From: Rhodosalinus sediminis
GTDB lineage: Bacteria; Pseudomonadota; Alphaproteobacteria; Rhodobacterales; Rhodobacteraceae
DNA: 64,000 nt
Assembly: GCF_003385555.1 (NCBI RefSeq)
Contig: NZ_QOHR01000013.1
Coordinates: forward strand, 1-64,000
Direction: 5' to 3'
The notes below the pieces were generated by a model that ran no database searches, had not been told where the DNA came from, and was given only the letters and a program-made list of their open reading frames with translations. Below, one piece after another: positions 27,580 through 36,714 of this stretch. Each line of letters opens with the position of its first letter. Positions within the stretch are counted from its first letter, which is position 1. Made by a program: the position numbers and the translations under genes.

Positions 27580-28383
27580 TCAGGCGTAGGCCCAGATCAG
27601 GAGCGCGGCGCCCAGCGCGACGCGGTAGAGGACGTAGGGCGTGAAGCTCACGCGCTGCAGGAGCCGCATCATCGCCGCCAGCGCGGCGAGCGCGGCGACG
27701 AAGGCGAAGGCGGCGGCGATCGCGCCGTCGCGGGCGAGCTGTGCGTCGGCCTCCGCCGCGACCTCGATCGTCAGGAGACCGCCGGAGGCGAGGATCGTCG
27801 GGATCGACATCAGCATGGCGAGTTTCGCCGCGCCGTGGCGTGTGTAGCCGAGGAAGCGCGCGCCCGTGATGCAGATGCCCGAGCGCGAGGTGCCCGGGAT
27901 CAGCGCCACCGCCTGCCAGAGCCCGAGGATCGCGGCGTGGCGCAGCGACCAGTCCCCGGCCCCGCGCGCCGCGGGGGCGAAGCGGTCGGCCACCCAGAGA
28001 ACCACGCCGAAGCCGAGCGTCGTCCAGCCGACCACCGCGACCGAGCGCAGCGCCGCGTCGAGCCCGGCGACGCGCAGCGCCAGCCCCGCCGCCATCACCG
28101 GCAGCGTGGCGATGAGCAGAAGGAGCGCCAGCCGCGCCCCCGGCGTGTCCGCGCGCCCGATGAGCAGGCGCGGCACCCCGGCGACGGCGCCGGCCACGTC
28201 GCGCCAGAAATAGAGCACCACGGCGGCGAGCGTGCCCACGTGCACCGCGACGTCGATGGCGAGCCCCTGATCGTCCAGCCCGGTGAGCCCCGGCAGGAGA
28301 ATCAGGTGCCCCGACGACGAGATCGGCAGGAACTCGGTCACGCCCTGCAGGGCGGCGACGAGGATCAGATGGAAAAGCGTCAT
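27580..28383 (-). CDS. uppP: Undecaprenyl-diphosphatase
   Basis: UppP (BacA) dephosphorylates undecaprenyl diphosphate so that the lipid carrier can be reused in cell-wall synthesis. The 267-residue membrane protein has about eight helices and both active-site regions: 'GVTEFLPISSSGHLILLPGL' near the N-terminus and 'ALIPGTSRSGICITGARFLG' in the second half. I use ATG 28383 ('MTLFHLILVAALQG'), because the longer frame adds a charged stretch not expected in front of the first helix. Confidence 0.95.
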   Translation of the reverse strand: MTLFHLILVAALQGVTEFLPISSSGHLILLPGLTGLDDQGLAIDVAVHVGTLAAVVLYFWRDVAGAVAGVPRLLIGRADTPGARLALLLLIATLPVMAAGLALRVAGLDAALRSVAVVGWTTLGFGVVLWVADRFAPAARGAGDWSLRHAAILGLWQAVALIPGTSRSGICITGARFLGYTRHGAAKLAMLMSIPTILASGGLLTIEVAAEADAQLARDGAIAAAFAFVAALAALAAMMRLLQRVSFTPYVLYRVALGAALLIWAYA

Positions 28384-28518
28384 GCCGCGCGCGTCCCTCT
28401 GGCCGGTCGGTGCCCGGTATAAGCCAATGCGCCGCAAAGGAAAGCGCGCCATTAGGTCCGGAATGTTACCTTTTCCGCGCTGCGGCGCGGCGCCGGGTCG
28501 CGGGCCTGGCGCAGAAAA

Positions 28519-28535
28519 ACTGATAGTAGGTCAGT
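28519..28535. promoter_or_regulatory. Inverted repeat upstream of gltD
   Basis: ACTGA-N7-TCAGT forms a perfect interrupted palindrome 72-88 bp before the gltD ATG, in the only AT-richer part of the 223-bp gap between uppP and gltD. It has the form of an operator for a dimeric regulator, but I cannot name the protein. Confidence 0.35.
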
Positions 28536-28606
28536 ATGGCTGCCTTTTCTTCGCGTCCGCTCTCCTATATCCAGCCCTCCACGGCAATGGCCGCAGGGAG
28601 TGTGCG

Positions 28607-30040
28607 ATGTCCGGACAACAGATGCTCAAGTTCGTCTCGATCGAACGCGCGATGCCCGAGAAGCGGGACGCGAACGTGCGCGCGCACGACTTTCACGAGA
28701 TCTACGCCGAGTTCGCGCACGAGAAGGCCGAGGAGCAGGCCGGGCGCTGCTCGCAGTGCGGCGTGCCCTACTGCCAGAGCCACTGCCCGCTGCACAACAA
28801 CATCCCCGACTGGCTGAAGCTCACCGCCGAGGGCCGCCTGCGCGAGGCCTACGAGCTCAGTCAGGCGACGAACACCTTCCCGGAGATCTGCGGCCGCATC
28901 TGCCCGCAGGACCGCCTCTGCGAGGGCGCCTGCGTGATCGAGCAGTCGGGCCACGGTACGGTGACCATCGGCGCGGTCGAGAAATACATCACCGACACCG
29001 CCTGGGAAGAAGGCTGGGTCGAGCCGATCCGCCCCGCCGCCGAGCGTCCCGAGAGCGTCGGCATCATCGGCGCCGGTCCCGGCGGGCTCGCCGCGGCGGA
29101 CGTGCTGCGCCGCGCCGGCGTGCAGGTCACCGTTTACGACCGCTACGACCGCGCCGGCGGGCTGATGACCTACGGCATCCCCGGCTTCAAACTGGAGAAG
29201 GACGTCGTCACCCGCCGCAACGACCAGCTGTCCGACGGCGGCGTCGAGTTCGTGCTGGACTGCAACGTGGGCGAGGATATTTCCTTCGAGGAGATCCGCG
29301 GCAAGCACGACGCGGTGCTGATCGCCACCGGCGTCTACAAGGCGCGCGAACTGCCCGGCCCGGGTGCCGGCGCGCAGGGGATCGTGCGCGCGCTCGACTT
29401 CCTGACCGCGTCCAACCGCAAAAGCTTCGGCGACGCGGTGCCGGAGTTCGACTCGGGCGAGCTGAGCGCCGAGGGCAAGCGCGTCGTGGTGATCGGCGGC
29501 GGCGACACGGCGATGGACTGCGTGCGCACCGCCGTGCGCCAGGGCGCCAAGAGCGTGAAGTGCCTCTACCGCCGCGACCGCGCCAACATGCCCGGCAGCC
29601 AGCGCGAGGTCGCCAACGCCGAGGAGGAGGGCGTCGAGTTCGTCTGGCTCTCCGCGCCGAAGGGCTTCGTCGGCGACCCGGTCGAAGAGGTGCTCGTGCA
29701 GCGCATGCGCCTCGGCACGCCGGACGCCACGGGCCGCCAGACGCCCGAGGTGATCGAGGGCGCCGACTACGCCGAGCCCGCCGACATGGTGATCAAGGCG
29801 CTCGGCTTCGAGCCCGAGGAGCTGCCGAAGCTCTGGGGCGTCGACGGCCTCGAGGTGACGCGCTGGGGCACCGTGAAGGCCGAGTTCACCACAGGGCGCA
29901 CCTCGCTGCCCGGCGTCTACGCGGTGGGCGACATCGTGCGCGGCGCCTCGCTGGTGGTCTGGGCGATCCGCGACGGGCGCGACGCGGCGGAGGCGATCCT
30001 CGAGGATCTCGCCGCGCAGCCCGCCGTCGCGGCCGAGTGA
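28607..30040 (+). CDS. gltD: Glutamate synthase (NADPH) small subunit
   Basis: GltD passes electrons from NADPH through FAD and iron-sulfur clusters to GltB for ammonium assimilation. The 477-residue product begins with the cluster-binding Cys set Cys48, Cys51, Cys56, Cys60 in 'CSQCGVPYCQSHCPLHNNIPDW', with a second set in 'EICGRICPQDRLCEGACV'. The FAD motif 'VGIIGAGPGGLAAADVLRRAG' follows at about 146, and the NADPH motif 'RVVVIGGGDTAMDCVRTA' near 290. ATG 28607 is preceded by AGGGAG. The next gene begins 28 bp downstream, with gltB third in the apparent operon. Confidence 0.96.
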   Translation: MSGQQMLKFVSIERAMPEKRDANVRAHDFHEIYAEFAHEKAEEQAGRCSQCGVPYCQSHCPLHNNIPDWLKLTAEGRLREAYELSQATNTFPEICGRICPQDRLCEGACVIEQSGHGTVTIGAVEKYITDTAWEEGWVEPIRPAAERPESVGIIGAGPGGLAAADVLRRAGVQVTVYDRYDRAGGLMTYGIPGFKLEKDVVTRRNDQLSDGGVEFVLDCNVGEDISFEEIRGKHDAVLIATGVYKARELPGPGAGAQGIVRALDFLTASNRKSFGDAVPEFDSGELSAEGKRVVVIGGGDTAMDCVRTAVRQGAKSVKCLYRRDRANMPGSQREVANAEEEGVEFVWLSAPKGFVGDPVEEVLVQRMRLGTPDATGRQTPEVIEGADYAEPADMVIKALGFEPEELPKLWGVDGLEVTRWGTVKAEFTTGRTSLPGVYAVGDIVRGASLVVWAIRDGRDAAEAILEDLAAQPAVAAE

Positions 30041-30068
30041 GCCCTGGCGGCGCGGAAGGAGCGGCGCG

Positions 30069-30533
30069 ATGCGCGCGACGGTCGGCGACAGGACGGCGGG
30101 CTGCCTCTGCGGCGCGGTGCGCATGACACTCCGCGACATGCCGCGCGACTACGGCGCCTGCCACTGCGAGATGTGCCGCCGCTGGACCGGCGCGGCCTTC
30201 GTCGCGGTCCCCGTACCCGCCGAGCGGGTGGAGGTCGCGGGCAGTGAGGCCATAGGCCGCCTGCAATCCTCCGCCTGGGCCGAACGCGCGTGGTGCACAC
30301 GCTGCGGCGCGGGGCTCTGGTACCGCGTCACCGCGCCGGGCACCGCCGGTCACGGCGACTACGAGATCCCGATCGGCCTGCTGGACGATCCGAACGGGCT
30401 GGCCTTCCGCAACGAGATCTTCGCGGACTGCCGCCCCGACACGCTGACCTTCGAGGGCATGTCCGGGCGCGAGACGCTCACCCGGGCCGAGACCTTCGCG
30501 AAATTCGCCCCCACAGAGGAGGGACAGGCATGA
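30069..30533 (+). CDS. GFA-family zinc-binding protein between gltD and gltB
   Basis: The 154-residue product belongs to the GFA/CENP-V fold family, often annotated as glutathione-dependent formaldehyde-activating enzymes, though most members are uncharacterised. Zinc-binding Cys motifs are 'GCLCGAVR', 'CHCEMCRRWTG' and 'WCTRCGAGLWY', in the usual order. No signal or membrane segment is seen. The stop overlaps the gltB ATG (ATGA), so the gene is embedded in the glutamate synthase operon. There is no direct evidence that it acts on formaldehyde or in nitrogen metabolism. Confidence 0.88.
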   Translation: MRATVGDRTAGCLCGAVRMTLRDMPRDYGACHCEMCRRWTGAAFVAVPVPAERVEVAGSEAIGRLQSSAWAERAWCTRCGAGLWYRVTAPGTAGHGDYEIPIGLLDDPNGLAFRNEIFADCRPDTLTFEGMSGRETLTRAETFAKFAPTEEGQA

Positions 30534-33500
30534 CCGAGCACGTCACCGACTGGGCCGCCGCCGAGGCGGAGAAGCGCCGCCGCGTCGCGGATGCGGGTCT
30601 TTACGTCGAGGAGACGGAGCGCGCCTCCTGCGGGGTGGGGCTCGTCGTCTCGCTCGACGGCACGCCGTCGCGCAAGGTGGTCGAGCACGGCATCGACGCG
30701 CTCAAGGCGGTCTGGCACCGCGGCGCGGTGGACGCCGACGGCAAGACCGGCGACGGCGCGGGTATCCACGTGCAGATCCCGGTGCCCTTCTTCTACGACC
30801 AGATCCGGCGCACCGGCCACGAGCCGCGCGAGGACCGGCTGATCGCCGTCGGTCAGGTGTTCCTGCCGCGCACCGACTTCGGCGCGCAGGAGACCTGCCG
30901 CACGATCGTCGAGACGGAAGTCCTGCGCATGGGCCACGCGATCTACGGCTGGCGCCACGTGCCGGTGGACATCTCCGTGCTCGGCGAGAAGGCGAACGCC
31001 ACCCGCCCCGAGATCGAGCAGATCATCATCTCCAACGCCAAGGGCGTGGACGAGGAGACCTTCGAGCGCGAGCTCTACGTGATCCGCCGCCGCATCGAGA
31101 AGGCGGCGGCCGCCGCGGGCGTCGGCGCGCTCTACATCGCGTCGCTGTCGTGCCGGTCGATCATCTACAAGGGCATGATGCTGGCCGAGCAGGTGGCGGA
31201 CTTCTATCCCGACCTGCAGGACGAGCGCTTCGAATCCGCCTTCGCGATCTACCACCAGCGGTATTCGACCAACACCTTCCCGCAGTGGTGGCTCGCGCAG
31301 CCCTTCCGCATGCTCGCCCACAACGGCGAGATCAACACGCTCAAGGGCAACGTCAACTGGATGAAGAGCCACGAGATCCGCATGGCCTCGAACGCCTTCG
31401 GGGACATGGCGGAGGACATCAAGCCCATCGTGGCGAGCGGATCGTCGGACTCCGCCGCGCTCGATTCGGTCTTCGAGGTGCTGGTGCGCGCGGGCCGCGA
31501 CGCGCCGATGGCCAAGACCATGCTGATCCCCGAATCGTGGTCGCAGGCGCGCATCGAGCTGCCGAAGCCGTGGCGCGACATGTATGCCTACTGCAACGCG
31601 GTGATGGAGCCGTGGGACGGGCCCGCCGCGCTCGCCATGACGGACGGGCGCTGGGTCTGCGCCGGGCTCGACCGCAACGGCCTGCGCCCGATGCGCTACG
31701 TCGTCACCGGCGACGGGCTGGTGATCGCCGGCTCCGAGGCGGGCATGGTCCCCGCCGACGAGGGCACCGTGAAGGAGAAGGGCGCGCTCGGCCCCGGGCA
31801 GATGCTCGCCGTGGACATGACCGAGGGCAAGCTCTTCCACGACACCGAGATCAAGGACCGCCTCGCGGCGAGCCAGCCCTTCGGCGACTGGGTCGGCAAG
31901 ATCACCGAACTCGATGCGCGGCTCTCGGCGCTCGACGAGGCGCCGCTCTTTTCCGGCGACGCGCTGCGGCGGCGGCAGATGGCGGCGGGCTACACCGTCG
32001 AGGAGCTGGAGCAGATCCTCGCCCCGATGGCCGAGGACGGCAAGGAAAGCGTGGCCTCCATGGGCGACGACACGCCGCCCGCGGTGCTGTCGAAGAAGTA
32101 TCGCCCGCTCAGCCACTACTTCCGGCAGAACTTCAGCCAGGTGACGAACCCGCCGATCGACAGCTTGCGCGAATACCGGGTGATGAGCCTCAAGACCCGG
32201 TTCGGCAACCTGAAGAACGTGCTCGACGAATCCTCGGCGCAGACCGAGATCCTCGTGCTCGACAGCCCCTTCGTCGCCAACGCCCAGTTCGACGAGATGG
32301 TGCGCCAGTTCAACGCCGAGATGGCCGAGATCGACTGCACCTTCCCCGCCGGCGGCGGCGAGGGCGCGCTGCGCGACGGTCTCGCCCGCATCCGCGCCGA
32401 GGCGGAGGACGCCGTGCGCTCGGGCGCGGGGCACATCGTGCTGACCGATCACCACTCCGGCCCCGACCGGGTGGCGATGCCGATGATCCTCGCCACCTCG
32501 GCGGTGCACTCGCATCTGACGCGGCAGGGGCTGCGGACCTTCTGCTCGATCAACGTGCGCGCCGCCGAGTGCATCGACCCACACTACTTCGCCGTGCTGA
32601 TCGGCGCGGGCGCGACCACGGTGAACCCCTACCTCGCCGAGGACAGCCTCGCCGAGCGGATCGAGCGCGGCCTGCTCGACGGCCCGCTGACCGAGGCCGT
32701 GAAGCGCTACCGCACCGCGATCGACCAGGGCCTGCTGAAGATCATGTCCAAGATGGGCATCTCGGTGATCTCCAGCTACCGCGGCGGCCTCAACTTCGAG
32801 GCGGTGGGCCTCTCGCGCGCGATGTGCGCGGAGTATTTCCCCGGCCTGATCAGCCGCATCTCGGGCATCGGCGTCAGCGGCGTGCAGCGCAAGGTCGAGG
32901 AGGCGCACGCGCAGGGCTGGAAGGGCGGCGCGAACGTCCTGCCGATCGGCGGCTTCTACAAGATGCGCAAGTCCGGCGAGACGCACGCCTGGGGCGCGCA
33001 GACGATGCACATGATGCAGAGCGCCTGCAATCAGGGCTCCTATCAGGTCTGGAAGCAGTACTCGGCCGCGATGAAGGCGCAGCCGCCGATCCACCTGCGC
33101 GATCTTCTGGACATCAAGCCGATGGGCCGGCCCGTGCCGCTCGAGGAGGTGGAGAGCATCACCTCGATCCGCAAGCGCTTCGTGACGCCGGGCATGAGCC
33201 TCGGCGCGCTCTCGCCGGAGGCGCACAAGACGCTCAACGTGGCCATGAACCGGATCGGCGCGAAGTCCGATAGCGGCGAGGGGGGCGAGGACCCGGCGCA
33301 TTTCGTGCCCGAGCCCAACGGCGACAACCCCTCGGCCAAGATCAAGCAGGTGGCCAGCGGTCGCTTCGGCGTGACGGCGGAATACCTCAATCACTGCGAG
33401 GAGCTCGAGATCAAGGTCGCGCAGGGCGCCAAGCCCGGCGAGGGCGGCCAGCTTCCGGGCATGAAGGTCACGAAGCTGATCGCGCGACTCCGGCACTCGA

Positions 33501-35068
33501 CGCCGGGCGTGACGCTGATCTCGCCGCCGCCGCACCACGACATCTACTCGATCGAGGACCTCGCGCAGCTGATCTACGACCTGAAGCAGATCAACCCGCG
33601 CGCCAAGGTCACGGTGAAGCTGGTGGCCTCCTCCGGCGTCGGCACCATCGCGGCCGGCGTGGCGAAGGCGAAGGCCGACGTGATCCTGATCTCGGGGCAC
33701 AACGGCGGCACGGGGGCGAGCCCCGCGACCTCGATCAAGTATGCGGGCCTGCCGTGGGAGATGGGCCTGACCGAGGCGCATCAGGTGCTCGCCATGAACA
33801 ACCTGCGCGAGCGGGTGACGCTGCGCACGGACGGCGGCCTGCGCACCGGGCGCGACATCGTCATGGCGGCGATGATGGGGGCCGAGGAATACGGCATCGG
33901 CACCGCCGCGCTGATCGCCATGGGCTGCATCATGGTCCGCCAGTGCCAGTCCAACACCTGCCCCGTCGGCGTCTGCACGCAGGACGAATCCCTGCGCGAG
34001 AAGTTCACCGGCAACGCCGACAAGGTGGTGAACCTGATCACCTTCTACGCCCAGGAGGTGCGCGAGGTGCTCGCCGAGATCGGCGCGCGCTCCCTCGACG
34101 AGGTGGTGGGCCGCGCCGACCTGCTGACGCAGGTGAGCCGCGGCTCCGCGCATCTCGACGATCTCGACCTGAACCCGCTCCTGCTGACGGTCGACGGTGC
34201 GAAGGACATCGCCTACGACCGCGACAAGCCGCGTCAGGCGGTGGACGACACGCTCGACGCAGAGATCGTGCGCGATGCCGCGCGTTTCCTCGAGGACGGC
34301 GAGAAGATGCAGCTCTCCTACGCGGTGCAGAACACCCACCGCACCGTGGGCACCCGCGTCAGCAGCCACATCGTGCGCCGCTTCGGGATGCGCAACGCGC
34401 TGCAGCCCGATCACCTGACGGTGAAGCTGCGCGGCAGCGCGGGGCAGTCGCTCGGCGCCTTCGCCGCGCCGGGGCTCAAGCTCGAGGTCTCGGGCGACGC
34501 CAACGACTACGTCGGCAAAGGGCTCTCGGGCGGCATCGTCGTGGTGCGCCCGCCGATGGAAAGCCCGCTCACCGCGGCCGACAACACGATCATCGGCAAC
34601 ACGGTGCTCTACGGGGCGACGGGCGGCTACCTCTTCGCCGCCGGCCGCGCGGGCGAGCGCTTCGCGGTGCGCAACTCGGGCGCGCATGTGGTGATCGAGG
34701 GCTGCGGCTCCAACGGCTGCGAGTACATGACCGGCGGCGTCGCGGTGATCCTCGGCGGGATCGGCGCGAACTTCGGCGCCGGCATGACGGGGGGCATGGC
34801 CTATCTCTACGACCCGGAGGGCGAGGCCGAGCAGCTGATGAACACGACGAGCCTCGTGACCTGCCCCGTCACGGTCCCGCATTGGGAGGCGCAGCTGAAG
34901 GGCCTGATCGAGCGCCACCTCGCCGAGACGGGCTCGCGCCGGGCGGCCGACATCATCCAGCACTGGGAGACCGAGCGCGGGAATTTCCTGCAGGTCTGCC
35001 CGAGGGAGATGCTCGATAAGCTCGACCACCCGCTCGGCATCGAGGACGCGGCGCTTCCGGCGGAATGA
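30530..35068 (+). CDS. gltB: Glutamate synthase (NADPH) large subunit
   Basis: GltB hydrolyses glutamine and channels ammonia to 2-oxoglutarate to form glutamate. The 1512-residue protein has an N-terminal Ntn amidotransferase domain whose catalytic residue is Cys34 ('ERASCGVGLVVSLDG'), exposed after removal of a propeptide. It also has the central domain, the FMN-binding synthase domain ('GGEDPAHFVPEPNGDNPSAKIKQVASGRFGV', 'LISGHNGGTGASPATSIKYAG'), the 3Fe-4S Cys set in 'MVRQCQSNTCPVGVC', and the C-terminal beta-helix domain. Length is normal. The ATG overlaps the GFA gene stop. The long upstream extension of the open frame is a shadow of that gene. Confidence 0.97.
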   Translation: MTEHVTDWAAAEAEKRRRVADAGLYVEETERASCGVGLVVSLDGTPSRKVVEHGIDALKAVWHRGAVDADGKTGDGAGIHVQIPVPFFYDQIRRTGHEPREDRLIAVGQVFLPRTDFGAQETCRTIVETEVLRMGHAIYGWRHVPVDISVLGEKANATRPEIEQIIISNAKGVDEETFERELYVIRRRIEKAAAAAGVGALYIASLSCRSIIYKGMMLAEQVADFYPDLQDERFESAFAIYHQRYSTNTFPQWWLAQPFRMLAHNGEINTLKGNVNWMKSHEIRMASNAFGDMAEDIKPIVASGSSDSAALDSVFEVLVRAGRDAPMAKTMLIPESWSQARIELPKPWRDMYAYCNAVMEPWDGPAALAMTDGRWVCAGLDRNGLRPMRYVVTGDGLVIAGSEAGMVPADEGTVKEKGALGPGQMLAVDMTEGKLFHDTEIKDRLAASQPFGDWVGKITELDARLSALDEAPLFSGDALRRRQMAAGYTVEELEQILAPMAEDGKESVASMGDDTPPAVLSKKYRPLSHYFRQNFSQVTNPPIDSLREYRVMSLKTRFGNLKNVLDESSAQTEILVLDSPFVANAQFDEMVRQFNAEMAEIDCTFPAGGGEGALRDGLARIRAEAEDAVRSGAGHIVLTDHHSGPDRVAMPMILATSAVHSHLTRQGLRTFCSINVRAAECIDPHYFAVLIGAGATTVNPYLAEDSLAERIERGLLDGPLTEAVKRYRTAIDQGLLKIMSKMGISVISSYRGGLNFEAVGLSRAMCAEYFPGLISRISGIGVSGVQRKVEEAHAQGWKGGANVLPIGGFYKMRKSGETHAWGAQTMHMMQSACNQGSYQVWKQYSAAMKAQPPIHLRDLLDIKPMGRPVPLEEVESITSIRKRFVTPGMSLGALSPEAHKTLNVAMNRIGAKSDSGEGGEDPAHFVPEPNGDNPSAKIKQVASGRFGVTAEYLNHCEELEIKVAQGAKPGEGGQLPGMKVTKLIARLRHSTPGVTLISPPPHHDIYSIEDLAQLIYDLKQINPRAKVTVKLVASSGVGTIAAGVAKAKADVILISGHNGGTGASPATSIKYAGLPWEMGLTEAHQVLAMNNLRERVTLRTDGGLRTGRDIVMAAMMGAEEYGIGTAALIAMGCIMVRQCQSNTCPVGVCTQDESLREKFTGNADKVVNLITFYAQEVREVLAEIGARSLDEVVGRADLLTQVSRGSAHLDDLDLNPLLLTVDGAKDIAYDRDKPRQAVDDTLDAEIVRDAARFLEDGEKMQLSYAVQNTHRTVGTRVSSHIVRRFGMRNALQPDHLTVKLRGSAGQSLGAFAAPGLKLEVSGDANDYVGKGLSGGIVVVRPPMESPLTAADNTIIGNTVLYGATGGYLFAAGRAGERFAVRNSGAHVVIEGCGSNGCEYMTGGVAVILGGIGANFGAGMTGGMAYLYDPEGEAEQLMNTTSLVTCPVTVPHWEAQLKGLIERHLAETGSRRAADIIQHWETERGNFLQVCPREMLDKLDHPLGIEDAALPAE

Positions 35069-35167
35069 GCGCGGGGCGCGGGCGGCCGCGTGCCGCCCGC
35101 GCTGACGCGGCGCGCCCCCCCGCGCCGGGGCTGCCGCGCCGCGCGCGCTCTGCTAGGCGGGTTCCCG

Positions 35168-35953
35168 ATGACCCGACGCGCCCCCTCCCCTCCGCCGGAC
35201 GCGGACGCCGCGCCTGTCGCGCGGCGGGGCTTTTTCGTCGCGGTGGGGCGCGGGGCGCTCTGGCTTGCGCGGCTGCCGTGGCGCTTGGTGCGGCTGCTGC
35301 GCCGGGCGGCCCTACTCGCCCTTCTGGCCGTGCTCTTCGCCGTGGCGCTCTTCCGCGTCGTCGATCCGCCGATCACGCCCTACATGGCTGCGGAGGTCCA
35401 CCGCCTCGGCGGCGTGCAGCAGGACTGGGTCCCGCTGGAGCGCATCGCGCCCGCCATGGCGCGCGCCGCGGTCGCGGCCGAGGACGCGCGCTTCTGCCGG
35501 CACTGGGGCCTCGACATCCGCGCGGTCCGCGCCGCGATCGAGGACGGCGGCCGGCGCGGTGGCTCCACGATCAGCCAGCAGGTCGTGAAGAACGTCTATC
35601 TCTGGCACGGGCGCAGCTGGCCGCGGAAGGCGCTCGAGGCGGCGCTGACGCCCGTGGTGGAGGCCGCCTGGCCCAAGCGGCGCATCCTCGAGGTCTACCT
35701 GAACGTCGCCGAGTTCGGCGAGGGCGTCTTTGGCGTCGGGGCCGCGGCGCGCCATCACTTCGACACGACGGCGGCCGGGCTTTCGCCCGCACAGGCCGCG
35801 GCGCTCGCCGCGATCCTGCCGGCGCCGAAGCTGCGCGACCCGGCCGCGCCCTCGGCGCGCCTGCGCCGCCGCGCCGCCGCGATCCGCGACGGGGCCGCGA
35901 CCCTCGCCCGCGACGGGCGCGACGGCTGCTTCGTCGCCGACGCGGACGGGTGA
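35168..35953 (+). CDS. mtgA: Monofunctional peptidoglycan glycosyltransferase
   Basis: MtgA polymerises lipid II into glycan strands without a transpeptidase domain. The 261-residue product has one N-terminal membrane anchor ('LLRRAALLALLAVLFAVALFRV') and the GT51 domain with the catalytic Glu in 'AVAAEDARFCRHWGLD', followed by 'GGSTISQQVVKNVYLWHGRSWPRK' and 'KRRILEVYLNVAEFGEGVFGVGAA'. I take ATG 35168 ('MTRRAPSPPPDAD'); the extra 26 residues of the open frame look non-coding. The gene is convergent with urtE. Confidence 0.93.
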   Translation: MTRRAPSPPPDADAAPVARRGFFVAVGRGALWLARLPWRLVRLLRRAALLALLAVLFAVALFRVVDPPITPYMAAEVHRLGGVQQDWVPLERIAPAMARAAVAAEDARFCRHWGLDIRAVRAAIEDGGRRGGSTISQQVVKNVYLWHGRSWPRKALEAALTPVVEAAWPKRRILEVYLNVAEFGEGVFGVGAAARHHFDTTAAGLSPAQAAALAAILPAPKLRDPAAPSARLRRRAAAIRDGAATLARDGRDGCFVADADG

Positions 35954-35979
35954 CGGGCCGCGCCCCGGCGGCCCGCACC

Positions 35980-36711
35980 TCAGATCGAGACGCGGGCGAG
36001 GAGGTCCTCGCGTGCCACGTCGGCCTTCGCCGCGGAGAGCGTCACCGCGCCGCGGGACATCGCGACGAAACGGTCCGCCAGATCCCACGCGAAATCGAAA
36101 TACTGCTCGACGAGGACGATCGCCATCTCGCCCTCGTCGCGCAGCGCCTCGATCACCGTTCCGATCTGGCTGATGATATTGGGCTGTATGCCCTCGGTCG
36201 GCTCGTCGAGCAGAAGCACGCGCGGCCGGGTCACGAGCGCGCGCGCGATGGCGAGTTGCTGCTGCTGCCCGCCGGACAGGTCGCCGCCGCGGCGCTGCGC
36301 CATCTCGCCGAGGACGGGAAAGAGCTCGTAGATGCGGTCGGGGACGTGCCGCGCGCCCGGCGGCAGGCAGGCGAAGGCGGTCTCGAGGTTCTCCCTCACC
36401 GTGAGCAGCGGAAAGATCTCCCGCCCCTGCGGCACATAGGCGATGCCGGCCTTCGCTGCGCGATGGGCCGACGGGCGCTCCAGCGGCGTGCCGTCCACCT
36501 CGACCCGGCCCGCCGAACAGGGATGCCGGCCCGCGAGCCCCTTGAGGAGGGAGGTCTTGCCCACGCCGTTGGTGCCCATGACGGCCGTCACCTCCCCCGC
36601 GCGGGCCTCGAGCGAGACGCCGAAGAGGATCTGGCTCTGTCCGTAGTGCAGCGTGAGATCGGAGACCGAGAGCGCGGCGCGCGTCCGGGCGATGGGGGCG
36701 GCGTCGGTCAT
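35980..36711 (-). CDS. urtE: Urea ABC transporter ATP-binding protein UrtE
   Basis: UrtE is one of two nucleotide-binding proteins energising urea uptake. The 243-residue product has the Walker A 'GTNGVGKTSLLKGLAG' (Asn in place of the more usual Pro), signature 'LSGGQQQQLAIARALV', Walker B 'RVLLLDEPTEGIQPNII' and the switch His replaced by Gln in 'VLVEQYFDFA', as is usual in LivF/UrtE proteins. It is the last gene of urtABCDE, three bases after urtD. No urease gene is in the window. Confidence 0.95.
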   Translation of the reverse strand: MTDAAPIARTRAALSVSDLTLHYGQSQILFGVSLEARAGEVTAVMGTNGVGKTSLLKGLAGRHPCSAGRVEVDGTPLERPSAHRAAKAGIAYVPQGREIFPLLTVRENLETAFACLPPGARHVPDRIYELFPVLGEMAQRRGGDLSGGQQQQLAIARALVTRPRVLLLDEPTEGIQPNIISQIGTVIEALRDEGEMAIVLVEQYFDFAWDLADRFVAMSRGAVTLSAAKADVAREDLLARVSI

Positions 36712-36714
36712 GGC

